A stretch of 64,000 nucleotides of DNA, taken from contig JXTC01000174.1 of NCBI GenBank assembly GCA_002914845.1, positions 465,233-529,232 of the forward strand. Reading direction: 5' to 3'. The position numbers and the translations under genes were made by a program. A model generated the notes under the pieces. The model saw only the letters and a list, made by a program, of their open reading frames with translations, was not told the DNA's origin and made no database searches. This DNA comes from Trema orientale (lineage: Eukaryota > Streptophyta > Magnoliopsida > Rosales > Cannabaceae). Positions within the stretch are counted from its first letter, which is position 1, and each line of letters opens with the position of its first letter. Of the stretch, positions 23,518 through 35,600 are shown piece after piece.

Positions 23518-25905
23518 ATGGATCTGGTGGCATGCCCTTTTTGCCATCTTCGTCTTCCATCTTCGGAACTCGAATGGTACCATTACTCCTTTTTACCAGT
23601 CAAACCCTTTTATGTATATATATGTAATGGTGGTTATATATGCATTTTCAGGCATGCCAACAATCATTTTGTAGATGAGGAAGAGCAGCAACGATTGGCA
23701 ACCGACTTGGAACTGGCCCAACAAATCGCTCTTGCCCCTCCTTCACCTCCTTCTCTGGTAATCTTAATTAAGATCCCTCCTTCGTTAGCTATCTTCTTTT
23801 CCCATGCATATATTAAAATATAATAAAACAAAATAAAAAGAAAAAGCTTTGATTTTGATGGCTGCAGCTCAATCTGTTGTTGATTATATTCTGTTTCGAT
23901 ACTTCTGTAGAGTTGCCAAGTAATCAGTGACTTGCCATTTGAATTGGGTTTCAAGGAAAGTTCTGATGGAGAATGCAGCATCCATGAAAAGGTCTCTTGC
24001 TTGATTGATTTTCAAACGAGAAGCATGTTTCATAGGGTTGAAGGTGGTTTGATGGCATTGTTGAGAAATTGTTTGGAATTAGAATCTGAGAATACGACAA
24101 GTATTATATCGGACTATGTTGACCATTTTCAGAGCGTTGAGTCTGAAGATGTTGGGTGGGGTTGTGGGTGGCGTAACATTCAGATGCTGACCTCCCACTT
24201 GCTTCACCAAAGGCAAGAAGCAAGGGAGGTTTTGTTTGGTGGGTCAGGGTTCATTCCTGATATCCCATCACTCCAGAGATGGCTTGAGATTGCTTGGGAG
24301 AAGGGTTTTGATGAGCCTGGCTCAGATCATTTTGACAAGAAGATTTATGGTTTGAAAAAGTGGATTGGTACTACTGAATGTGCTGCCCTTTTACGTTCCT
24401 TTGGACTCAGGGCAGTGATTGTGGATTTTGGTCCTAAGGAGTTTGAGTCTCTTTATCTAAGTGTTCCGGGTTCAAGTATTGGGGCAGAGGTGAATGGAAT
24501 ATGTAATGGAGGAAAGAAGAGAGGGGTTCAGGTTTATGGACCAATGGATAGATATGTAGTGCGAAAGAATCATGATTCTTCCCAATCAGATTCCAGTGTA
24601 CAGGAAAAGTCTAGTTCATCTAATATGCGGCTTGGTCAATCTTTGGGCAGTGAAAATACTATTACTAGAAGAAGTAGGGGTCAGCAGGTACTCGTTGACT
24701 GGGTCTGGAATTACTTTTCTGATAAAAACTCGAATAAATCTGGCAATGGTCGGGTAATTGTCAGCGAGAAAGCGTAAGTCTTTGTCTTGATAAGTTCTTT
24801 AAAGGAACTTGGAAACTATCATGTTTAGAAAAGCATAGATGCAGTTCTTTCACCAATTTTTTGTTGAAATCTTGTGGTTGATTGTGTTCTAATTTTTGAG
24901 AGCTATTATGAGCAGGCCCTTGTACTTCCAACATGACGGACACTCAAGAACCATTATTGGAATTCAAATTAAAGGTCAGCATAACGGGGTGCAGCAATAC
25001 AATCTCTTGATCATGGACCCTGCTCATGTAATTTTCACTTATTCATCTCCATTTATGAGTCATCTTAAACTATTTTCGCATTTATTTATGGAATGTGCTA
25101 TACATTCTGAATTCCTAAAGAATTTTTATTTGATTATTGATATAAAATTTAGTTTGAAGCTTCTTTTTATTTGATGAATTTTTGTTTCTTCTTTTTTTTT
25201 TTTTTTGGAAAGGGAAATAAAATTTATTGATATGCTAGTAATATGCATATTATGATTATATGATGAATGGATTCAAGGGTGTTTTTCCACCGCTTTTCGA
25301 CCTTCAGCTGCATTCATGTTTCTCATTCCTTTTTTTTTTTCCCTGAATTACGTACAGTTCGAGTGGTTTTACTGCAGTTTTTCCGAGGATAAATGTTCTT
25401 TTAAACTAATTTCATGAGCTCACTATTGTTCCTCTTATCTATCTGGAAACTGCTTCAATGTCTTCCCTAAAACTGAGGATAAATGTTCTTTTAAACTAAT
25501 TCATGAGCTATTATTCCTCTTACCTCTCTGGAAACCACTTAAATGTATTCCTTATTCACATGGTAGGATATATCCTTTGTCAATAACATCACCGTTGTTT
25601 CACTCTTCTGCCACATAATTACAGAGAACAGCTGCCCTGGCAAAATCGCTTAAAGAAAATGTAGGATGGCAGAAGCTTATAAAAAGAGGATTTCACACAC
25701 TAAAGAAACCACAGTACCAGGTTATGATTAATCAAATAGTTTTCTTTTTCTTTTTTTTTTTCTTCGACTTTTTTTCTTATTATGTTTTAGGAATTGGCTT
25801 GATGTGATTGTTGTGTTTCAGTTGTGTTATGTTGATCCTGGAATTGCTAGTGGGGAAGAAATGGAGTCGCTCAAGACAATGAATAGCGTGTTTCTTGAAC
25901 TTTAG
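23518..25905 (+). CDS. ZUFSP/ZUP1-like peptidase (C78), zinc finger with UFM1-specific peptidase domain
   Basis: Six exons join in phase: 23518-23576, 23652-23757, 23911-24773, 24916-25027, 25625-25720, 25822-25905; 439 residues. One C2H2 finger is split by intron 1 (C6, C9, H21, H25 in CPFCHLRL...LEWHANNHF). It is followed by an acidic helix DEEEQQRLATDLELAQQIA that resembles an MIU ubiquitin-binding helix. The C78 fold follows: Cys140 in GWGCGWRNIQ, His352 in QHDGHSRTIIGI and Asp377 in LLIMDPAH match the Cys-His-Asp triad of human ZUFSP. Human ZUFSP cleaves long K63-linked ubiquitin chains and protects genome stability; K63 specificity here is inferred. It differs from UFSP2 by the zinc finger. 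The start is the first ATG before the finger. An upstream in-frame TTG at 23494 was rejected. Confidence 0.9.
25385..25560 (+). repeat. 90-bp tandem duplication in ZUFSP-like intron 4
   Basis: GAGGATAAATGTTCTTTTAA and the following about 70 bases occur at 25385 and again at 25475, slightly diverged (small deletions in the second copy). It lies wholly within the intron before exon 5, so the protein is unaffected. Confidence 0.8.
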
Positions 25906-26214
25906 ACCATGTTGATATCTATGCTAACGTCCTGTTGAATACTGCTAAGATTACAGTTCAGATGCATGGTTAGTAATTTACTTCGGGATGACGATGTGAA
26001 AGTTTCGTTGGAAACCAAGATCCAGCCAAGCTTTTTGAGACTGGAAATTTGACAAGTTGCTTTAAGTTTTTATCCTCTTATTTTCAGAGAGTTGTAACAT
26101 TAGGGCAAGACAAATAATGTAAGAGATGGGTATGTGGGACATGAAATTGAGTTATCTATTTATACTGTTTCAAGGAAGTTGACCAAGACGTGGTCACTGA
26201 TTCTATTGACGTAC

Positions 26215-26275
26215 AAAAACCTTGATACCTCCATCTCAGTGGACAGTCAGGAATCACCATTGGAATTCAAGTAAA
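26215..26275 (+). pseudogene. Degenerate partial copy of ZUFSP-like exon 4
   Basis: The sequence CCTTGATACCTCCATCTCAG through CACCATTGGAATTCAAGTAA aligns without large gaps to the exon 4 segment CCTTGTACTTCCAACATGAC through CATTATTGGAATTCAAATTA. It lies about 310 bp beyond the stop codon of the functional copy. Only about 50 bases are recognisable and no flanking exons are present. It is probably a short duplication remnant, possibly in the 3' UTR. Confidence 0.55.
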
Positions 26276-26348
26276 CCTATATCATGCATGCTTCACTACT
26301 TACTGTGGGTTTGCCTTGGGCAAGGTAAAGTTTCAGATGCCATTTAGG

Positions 26349-29300
26349 TTAATTTCTTTCTAAGCTTTGTAGTTTGGATAGTCTTGAATACACTCCCTCA
26401 GATGCTATTAAGGATGAATGGGAACCCATTTCCACAATCTCACCTTTGTTCATGACAACAATGGTGTCTGAGTTTATTATTGTGGAAAGCCTATGGGCAA
26501 CTGTGATCTGTGTGGTTCTAGACAATAGGCCGCCATTGTTTGTCAGAGTTATTGCTTCCAAAGCACCCACAATGGTTTTCTCGGACTCAACATCTACAGC
26601 ACTTGTTGCTTCATCTAATAGTAAAAGTGCAGGCTTCTTTAGCAGGGCTCTTGCAATTGCTATTCTTTGCTTTTGTCCTCCTGAAAGTTGGCAGCCTTTC
26701 TCCCCAACTGTTGTATTGTAGCCATCAGGCAAATTACTTATAAATTCATGTATGCTTGCTAGCCTTGATACCTCCATAATCTCAGTTTCTGAAGCACCAT
26801 CATTGCCATAGCAGATATTGGATCTAATTGAAGAACTGAAGAGAAGAGGCTCTTGTTGCACCAGTCCTATTTGTGTCCTTAACCATCTCAAATTGTATTC
26901 TCTTATCTCCTTCCCATCAATGGTAATGCTTCCATGGCAAGGATCATAGTAACGGAGCAAAAGGGCTAATATTGAAGATTTTCCGGCTCCACTTGGGCCA
27001 ACAAGAGCCACCTTGGACCCAGTTTCAATTTGTAAACTGAATTTGTTGAGAACAGTTACATCTGGTCTTAATGGGTAGTTAAATGTAACATTTTCAAATT
27101 CAATCCTCCCTTTGATCCTTTTGAAATTTGAGAGCTCTGGTGTATCTGGTTCAATTTCAGTTTCCCGGTCAAGGGTTTTGAATACAGGAGCTAGGACACT
27201 GGTGGCAGAAATGACAGTGGGAATTAATGTCCATAATTCTGTGATTGAAGGTACTGTGAGAGAGAATATCTGATATGATCTTATGCCATCTTCAAATTTT
27301 GCTTGGTTCTTGTCGACCAAAACTGTAGTGTACCAAAGTGCAACCGCATGTGCAATGTTCCATAAACAGAGGGAAGTCCCTTGAATTATGCCATACTTGA
27401 TACTTTGTCTCCTGCTCTTCCTCATAGGAGTTTCTAGAGAGGTCTTGGCTTTCCTAAGTATATGCTCTTCATGGCAAAACGACGCGACAGTTCTAATGTT
27501 GGTTGCAGACTCAGAAACAAGAGCAACAAGTTCAGAATGTGCAGCAGCTGAGTCACCTGAAAATCCTTTGGCAGACTTGGCTTGGATTAGACCACCAATG
27601 AAGTGGCAAGGCATCACAGCCCAAGCTACCAAACTCATTCTCCAGTTAACAATCATACTGACTGTCGTTGCAATCAATATGGAGGATATACATTGCAAAA
27701 TAACAGACATACGATCTGAAATTATGGTTTTGACCATGGTGGTGTTATTTATGATCCTTGAAGTAAGTGAACCAATGCTATTCTCAGGTTTCTCAAACCA
27801 TGATATTTCATTACGGAGGACACCTGCAATATATTGATGAAATGTGTGTTAGTTTCATCCCCTTGCTTGAAAATCTAATGGAGGCACAACTGTCATTGTT
27901 CACACAGATAAGGAAGCTCATCAGATTAACTTTAAAAGTTAAGGTGATTCTAAGGGAGTCTAGGATACCTGAATACAGAGACCGTCTCAAGTTTGTCATG
28001 GCCTTCTCTCCTATCACTCCAAAGGAGTAATGTTGCAAGGTGTGAGAGAATAAGGACAGCAATCCTATTAGAGAAAAAATTAATGAATATGTTGCAACGT
28101 GGTGCTCTGCGTCTTTTTTGCAATATGCCACACCAATTGTTATGATGTAATACCCAAAAACAGGCTTTGAAATGCCTGAGAAAGCTGCTGCAAAAGAACC
28201 TATGGCACTCTTTGTGAGGTCTTTCCTTGTCAAGTTAAACCAGATTCTGAAGAATATAGTTGTTCTGATTCTGAAGAATATAGTTGTTCTGCTTTTTCCT
28301 TCCTGCTCCTTGTGCTCAAAAGTATCTGTGAGAAATTTCTCTGGCTCTTTAAAGTTATTGTCCTGTTTGATGTCTTTTTCGGAAGATATCTGTTGGTGGT
28401 TACTTTCAGGTTCTTCAGAAGAATCTTTAATTCTGTATATAAAATTTGAAGATTGTCAGATTTTGTTTTCTTATACAAGTTTTTACTCCAAAGAAGCAAA
28501 GGTAGTTTAGCGAGGAATAACCTTGGGTCTTGAACCGAGTTAATGTCCAGCATGTTGAATAAGTTCTTGTAGAAATTGCTGGTATCTAGCAGGCTGTGGT
28601 GCGTTCCCGTCTCTGTAACTTGTCCATTGTGTACAACTGCAATCATATCTGCATTTGTGATGGTTGACAACCTGTGTGCAATCAAGATGACTGTTCTTCC
28701 CTGCATGGCCCTCTCAAGGGCATCTTGAACTAGTTTTTCGGACTCCGTATCAAGTGCACTTGTTGCCTCGTCAAGCAAAAGAATTGGAGGATTTTTCAAA
28801 ATGGCTCTTGCTATGGCTATTCTCTGTTTTTGACCTCCTGATAATTGAACTCCCCTTTGTCCTACCTGAACCCAATTCAAACCACAAAGTTTCAAATAGT
28901 TAAAATTTCAAAAACACATTTTTGTCTTAACTAGAGAAAATTTTCCACATGAGATGTGAGTAATTTACTATCCAATGATTTGTTTTATTTTTGAAAAAGT
29001 TCCTTTGCTCACCATGAGACATCAGAGTCCACAACTAGAGCAAGTGCTAACCTCTGTTAAGTACTGATCAGGGAGTTGTGATATAAAAGAGTGTGCATTT
29101 GCCATCTCTGCTGCATTCTGAATATTTTGGTCATCAGCATCCATGTTACCGACTTTCATGTTATCTTTAATGGTGCCTGCAAACAATGAAGGTTCTTGGG
29201 AAACTGCTCCAATGTTTTTCCTGAGGAACTTCAAATCCAGATCCTTGACATTATGGTTATCAACGAGAACTTCTCCTGTAGAGTTCGCTCTTATGTATTA

Positions 29301-31319
29301 GCTAGGCTAGATAGAAAAGGATCATAATTATGCAACACAAGATCCAATTTATTTCCATAAGTGTATGCTCAATAACATGAATTAATTTGCTTCCCTTGAA
29401 CATGGAAGGAAGAAAAAACATGGTTATTTAGGAAGAAATAGATTAATTACACTATTAAAGGAGTTTAAAAACTGGCAGTCTAGCACTGTAGCACAGACCT
29501 TTTAATGGATCATAGAATCTTGCAACAAGGGAGATGATAGTGCTCTTTCCGCACCCACTACTACCCACCAAAGCTACTGTCTTTCCTGCTGGAATTGATA
29601 ATGAAAACCCTTGAAGGATCTCGTTCTCTGGTCTAGATGGGTAGGAAAAGTAGACATCACGTATCTCTATGCCTCTGTTGATTCTTTCAAATGTTTTTTT
29701 CCCTTGTGAATTGTAACTTATAACTGGGTTTCTCTGAATTACTTGGAAAACTTCACTTCCTGCTGCCTTAGCCTGATTAAAGATTTGCATATCTGGTGCA
29801 GCATGGGTTATTGATCTGAAATCCAGACAAAAAGTGAGTTTAATATGTGCAAGTTGAAGTTGAAGATAGTTCCCTTGCTCCATGTAAGTTCTAGTTTGGA
29901 ATGTTATTTGCTTACATGGCTCCAAAGAGAATGCACATCACTGCTGCTATGAGTTCTCCTGCTTTTGCCTTCTTCTCAGTGACTAAAACAGCACCAACCC
30001 ATATGATGAAAGCCCATGAACAGAACGAGACAGTTTGGAACATTCCTGTTCCAACTCCCTTTATTAGAGCCTCTCTTTTACTAAGAAGAAACTGTTCTTC
30101 CATGCAATTTGAGAAAGACTTGATTGCCGAGTTTTCTCCAACAAATGCATATACCGTCTTGATTTGCGATATTGTCTGTCGTAAAATTAAGAGATATGTT
30201 TATTCCTAAACGATTCATGCCTTTGGTTCAAGCTTTTCACAGGGTTAGGCAAAGAATTTTCAAGAAAACATACTAACCTGTTCTACCATAGATGTAGCTT
30301 GTGACTGGTACACCATTTTTGCAGATGAAATGTTGTTCATTTTCTTGGTGTAAGTAGCTCCAATGACAAGAATCAGAGGGACAACCAAGAAGGAGAGGAG
30401 CGCCACTTGCCAAGAACATATGGCAGCAATCAAAAGTCCAGAGAAGAAAGTTGCGAAGCATGACAGAAAATGGCCCAGCTGTGGGGGTGAAACTTATATC
30501 ATTATGGCTGATTGAAACAAAAAATTACGAAAACAAAAATCGAATATCAGAATATCTATGTACCTTTTCTCCAATTGCATCTTGTATGATACTCATGTGG
30601 TTACTGATTCCACTAATGATTTTTCCACTTGTTAAGTCCGTGTCGAAGGCTCCGATTTCCTGACTAAGAACTGCTTTTAGATACGCTAATCTTAGACGTG
30701 CTAGTTGTCTTTCACTTGCATACATCCAGCATCCAATCTCTGGTGTTTAAAACAATATCAGGATATACTAGTGAACTCCATACTCTTTTATCATTTTTCT
30801 TCTTTTATTGATCTTATGCTGACCATTTTGATCATGTAACATATGTAAATATCGATCACATCTCAAACTTATTAGGAAGAAATTTTACCAAGGATTCCAG
30901 CTGGAAATGTTGCAAAGGCCATATACCATACGTATGGAACAACCTAGACAAAAAGAACGAACTCAATTTTAGTGCTTAAACGAGGCCAAAGTGAAGGAAA
31001 ACGAAGTTTTGAGAGAGAGTACCTTGTAGAGGTCAGTAACCATGGCACGAGTATCATCGATGTTGGCCCCGTATGCATCGAGGGCTTTGCCAAGTAACAA
31101 GTATCCGATAGGTTGAGCCATGCCATGGACAACAGAGCCTAACGTCCCCAAAGCCATGAGAGTCCAATCCCAACCGTCTGCATAGCTCAGTAGCTTATGG
31201 AAAGGCAGAGCTTTGGCTACATTCTCATCTTTTTTCTCTTCCTTGCTTATTGTTACTTTCTTCTTCTCTCTCACTCTCATGAGTTCTTGTTGTCTATTAC
31301 TCTTTTTCACCATTTTCAC
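26349..31319 (-). CDS. ABCB-type full-size ABC transporter, copy 1
   Basis: Ten exons, all GT-AG and in phase (5' to 3'): 31023-31319, 30889-30943, 30564-30739, 30278-30478, 29916-30175, 29499-29815, 29052-29275, 28522-28865, 27969-28432, 26349-27823; 1,270 residues. Layout is TMD1-NBD1-TMD2-NBD2. NBD1 has Walker [10 protein letters not shown] (about 414-422), signature LSGGQ (about 518-522), Walker B ILLLDE and H-loop AHRLST. NBD2 has GPSGAGKSS (about 1055-1063), [17 protein letters not shown] and AHRLST. All ATP-site motifs look intact. ABCB (P-glycoprotein) proteins sit in the plasma or vacuolar membrane and move hydrophobic compounds or auxin; the substrate cannot be read from sequence. 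The linker carries a perfect 24-bp duplication (RTTIFFRI twice) absent from copy 2. Tandem with and very similar to the 32.7-40.8 kb gene. Confidence 0.92.
28243..28290 (-). repeat. 24-bp perfect tandem duplication in the ABCB copy 1 coding region
   Basis: Two identical 24-base units (28243-28266, 28267-28290) encode RTTIFFRI twice, just before the first helix of TMD2. The corresponding exon of copy 2 is 440 bp against 464 bp here, a difference of exactly 24. The duplication keeps the frame. Confidence 0.95.
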
Positions 31320-32660
31320 GCACGTACGTGTTTTAGGCTATATTACTACGTTCCCTAAAACCCATCTTCTGATGAAATTTATAATAAGTTTCTTCCCAAT
31401 TAGACAATCCAAAACTAGGAATAATTTAATGGGGATATGCGTTTGCATTCGATAACATAGAAGTTAGTGTGAATATTTTAATATCAAAACGCATAAAAAG
31501 AAACATCATACAACAAATGATGCATATGTAAGATGTATATGCCAGTTCAATGTGAATTACTCGACAAAAACCATAATCGGCCAAAACCATAGCTAGAATA
31601 TCTACACACGTCTCCTTAAATTAATGGAAGCAAATAAACATTAAGATTTAATTAAGAGTATATTTATCACTTGTCGAGTGATGGGGCCAGAGATGTTGAA
31701 ATCCGGGCACGTAATGAAACATAAGATTTTAAGACAGTGTAGGATGTCAACAAATTGTATATTCTGTCACAGAGTATAAAGAACCTGAAACTGAAAGTGG
31801 GATAATAATCAGAGAGAGAGAGAGAGCCAATTCCACCAATTAAAGTAGAGGACCTCTTATTGATCTCATCGCTTACATTTGTTTCGTTTTTGTTGAACTT
31901 GTATATAGTAATTGGCTCATCCTTAGGAGGAATAATTCAATAATGTATAGAATTTATTTTCTTTCTACCAAAGATATCGCATGAATCTTTATCAGAATAT
32001 TCTCATTAGAAGATCCCGCCCTCCCCTTCACTAGGGCCGGTTTTAAAAGACATTGCTTCTCGTATCTTTTAGTCGAGTGGAGCATATACCATGCTATGTT
32101 CGCATATTGGAGAACAACTTTGGGATGTGCACATGCGCACATATATATTATATAGACGTATATTGTATGTTGAAGGCTACGTGTTTTGTAGGAAAGGTCT
32201 TATTTGGTGCTTAAAATAGACATTGCTCTCAAGATAAAATATTCAAATAGTTGAAAAAAACCATAGGAGTAGGGAGCTGTGGAAAACGAGCGTGCCTACA
32301 ATCCTATCAAAGTCGAGCCTTCTATAAGAGCACTTCTAAGTTCTAAACGATTAACGGTATATATCGATGCTATTATTTACAGAAGTGTGTGTCAACATTT
32401 TTTAAGTTATAAGTTCTTAATAATATGTTTTTAAGGCTACTGTTTTTCATACACAACAGATAAGTTTATATATATATATATATGGGCAACAATAGGTAAA
32501 AAAAAAAATACGTATACATGTCTCATAACTTGTTTAATACTCTTGACAAAAGTAACTAGAAACCTATTACTTCAAGCACAAGGAATTGTCAAGTTCCATG
32601 ATTTCTCTACATGTATCTTACCTTTTAATAGATTTTAGAGAAAAATCAATATAGGACACA
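31320..32660. other. Region between the two ABCB genes
   Basis: No gene seen. It should contain the promoter of copy 1 (near 31320-31700 on the minus strand) and the 3' UTR of copy 2. It holds a (GA)n tract at about 31810-31826 and an (AT)n tract near 32468-32483. No sure TATA box was identified. Confidence 0.45.
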
Positions 32661-35600
32661 TTAGTTTCCTGCCAAGCTTTGTAGTTTGGATAGTCTTGAA
32701 TACAGCCCCTCGGATGCAATTAAGTTTGAATGGGAACCCATTTCCACAATCTCACCTTTGTCCATGACAATGATGGTATCCGAGTTTATTATGGTGGAAA
32801 GCCTATGAGCAACTGTGATCTGCGTGGTTCTTGACATTATGCCACCATTGTTATTTAGATTTATCGATTCCAAAGCACTAACGACGCTTTTCTCAGACTC
32901 GGCATCAAGAGCACTTGTTGCTTCATCTAGCAGCAAAATTGCAGGCCTTTTTAGCAAGGTTCTAGCAATGGCTACTCTTTGTTTTTGCCCACCTGAAAGT
33001 TGGCAGCCCTTCTCCCCAACAACTGTATCATATCCATTAGGCAAAGTACTTATAAATTCATGTATGTTTGCTTGCCTTGATACCTCCACAATCTCAGTTT
33101 CTGCAGCCCCATCATTGCCATAGCAGATATTGGATCGAATCGAAGAACTAAAGAGAAGAGGCTCTTGTTGCACCAAGCCTATATGTGTCCTTAGCCATCT
33201 CAAATTGTATTCTTTTACCTCTTTCCCATCAATAAGTATCCTTCCTTCTGTAGGATCATAGAAACGGAGCAAAAGAGCCAAAATGGAAGATTTTCCAGCT
33301 CCACTTGGGCCAACAAGGGCCACCTTGGAGCCTGCTTCAATTTGTAAACAGAAGTTGTTGAGAACAGTTACTTCCGGTCTCGATGGATAGTTGAACTTGA
33401 CACTTTGAAATTCGATCCTCCCTTTTATCCTATCATGATTTGAAGGTTCTGGTGTGTCTGGCTCGATTTGAGTTTTTCGGTCGAGGGTCCGAAAGGCAGG
33501 AGTCAGCACACTGATGGCAGAGATAACGGTAGGAATTAGTGTCCACAATTCTGTTATTGAAGGAACTGTGAGAGAGAAGATCTGATATGATCTTATGCCA
33601 TCTTCAAAGCTTGCTTGATTCCTATCAACTAAAACTGTCGTGTACCAAAGTGCAACAGCATGTGCAATGTTCCATAAGCATAAGGAAAATCCTTGAATTA
33701 TGCCATACTTAATACTTTGTACCCTGCTCTTCTTGATGGGATATTCTAGAGATATTTTGGCTTTCCTTATTATATGCTCTTCATGGCAAAAAGAGGCAAT
33801 GGTTCTTATGTTGGTTGTAGACTCTGAAGCAAGGGCAACAACTTCAGAATGTGAAGCAGCCAAGTCACCTGAAAATCCTTTAGCAGACTTGGCTTGGATT
33901 AGTCCACCAATGAAGTGGCAGGGCATTACGGCCCAAGCTACCAGCCCCATTCTCCAGTTTACGACCATACTAACGATTGTTGCAATCATTATGGAGGATA
34001 TGCACTGTACAATAACTGACATACGATCAGCAATTATGGCCTTGACCATGGTTGTGTCGCTAATAATCCGCGAAGTGAGTGAACCAATACTGTTTTCAGG
34101 TTTCTCAAACCATGCTACTTCATTCCTTAGTACTACTGCAATTTTCAATGAGACGTGTGTTACTCAAAGATCAAATCATCTAATAAAAGGGAAAATATGA
34201 GGTGGTTGTGGCTTGAGTCTAGGATACCTGAATACAAAGCTTGCCTCAGGTTTGTCATGGCTTTCTCTCCAACCATTCCGAAGAAGTAATGTTGCAAGGT
34301 ATGGGAGAATAATGACAGCAGCCCTACTACAGAAAAGATCAATGAATACAATCCAACATGTCGCCTTGCATCTTTGTGGTAATATGCTACTCCTATAGTA
34401 ATAATGTAAAATCCAAAAACAGGCTTTGAGATGCCAGAGAAAGCTGCTGCAATGGAACCAAAAGCAATCTTTGTCAGCTCCCTCTTTCTCAAGCCAAACC
34501 ATATTCTTAAGAATGTAGTTCTTTTCCTTTTCCTTTCTTGCTCTTCTTTCTTGGAAGAGTCCAATTGATGCCTGTCAGGCTCTGTCAGTTTCTTATTTTC
34601 TTCGATGTTGTTATCAGATGAAAGCTGCTTGTGGGTACTTTCAGCCTTTTCCGAAGAATCTGTAGTTCTGTTATTAACATTATAAGATTAGATTTCATTT
34701 TCTACTTATGCTAAACTGCTTAAATAAACCAAGATTAGATAGAACCATTTAAGCATGGAATTACCTTGACTCCAGAACTGGATCAAGGTTCTGCATGTTG
34801 AATAAGTTGTTGTAGAATTTGTTGCCATCTAGCAGGCTGCGATGTGTTCCAGTCTCAGTAACCTGTCCATTTTCCACAACTGCAATTATATCTGCATTAA
34901 TAATGGTTGACAACCTATGTGCGATCAAAATGACAGTCCTTCCTTGCATGGCCCTCTCAAGGGCATCTTGAACCAATTTCTCTGACTCCGTATCAAGCGC
35001 ACTTGTGGCCTCATCAAGTAAAAGAATTGGAGGGTTCTTCAGAATGGCTCTTGCTATGGCTATTCTTTGCTTTTGGCCCCCTGATAACTGAACTCCCCCT
35101 TGTCCTACCTGTCATGAAAAAATATTAAGTTTCTTTTTGAATCTCTTATAGTTAAATTATGTAGACTTCTAGTTGGAAAGAAAAGAAAAGAAAAAAAAAA
35201 ATCAGGAACGTTACAACAGGAGGAATAAACTATAATCTACTAGTATGTTTGAGGACTAGATTAGAAGCTCACCTCAGTGGAGTACCGATTTGGAAGTTGT
35301 GATACAAAAGAATGCGCATTAGCCATCTCTGCTGCATTCTGAATCTGATGATCATCAGCATCCATATTACCCACTTTTATGTTGTCCTTAACGGTGCCTG
35401 CAAACAGTGAAGGTTCTTGGGACACTGCTCCTGTATTTCTCCTAAGCAACTTCAGATCCAAATCCTTAATGTTATGGTCATCTATGAGAACTTCCCCTGT
35501 AAATTACATGTATGTATGTTAGGCTACCAATGAATGAACACGCTTTATGCAGCCACTCGTCAACTTACAAGCTCACACACGCATGAATCAACTTGTTCAC

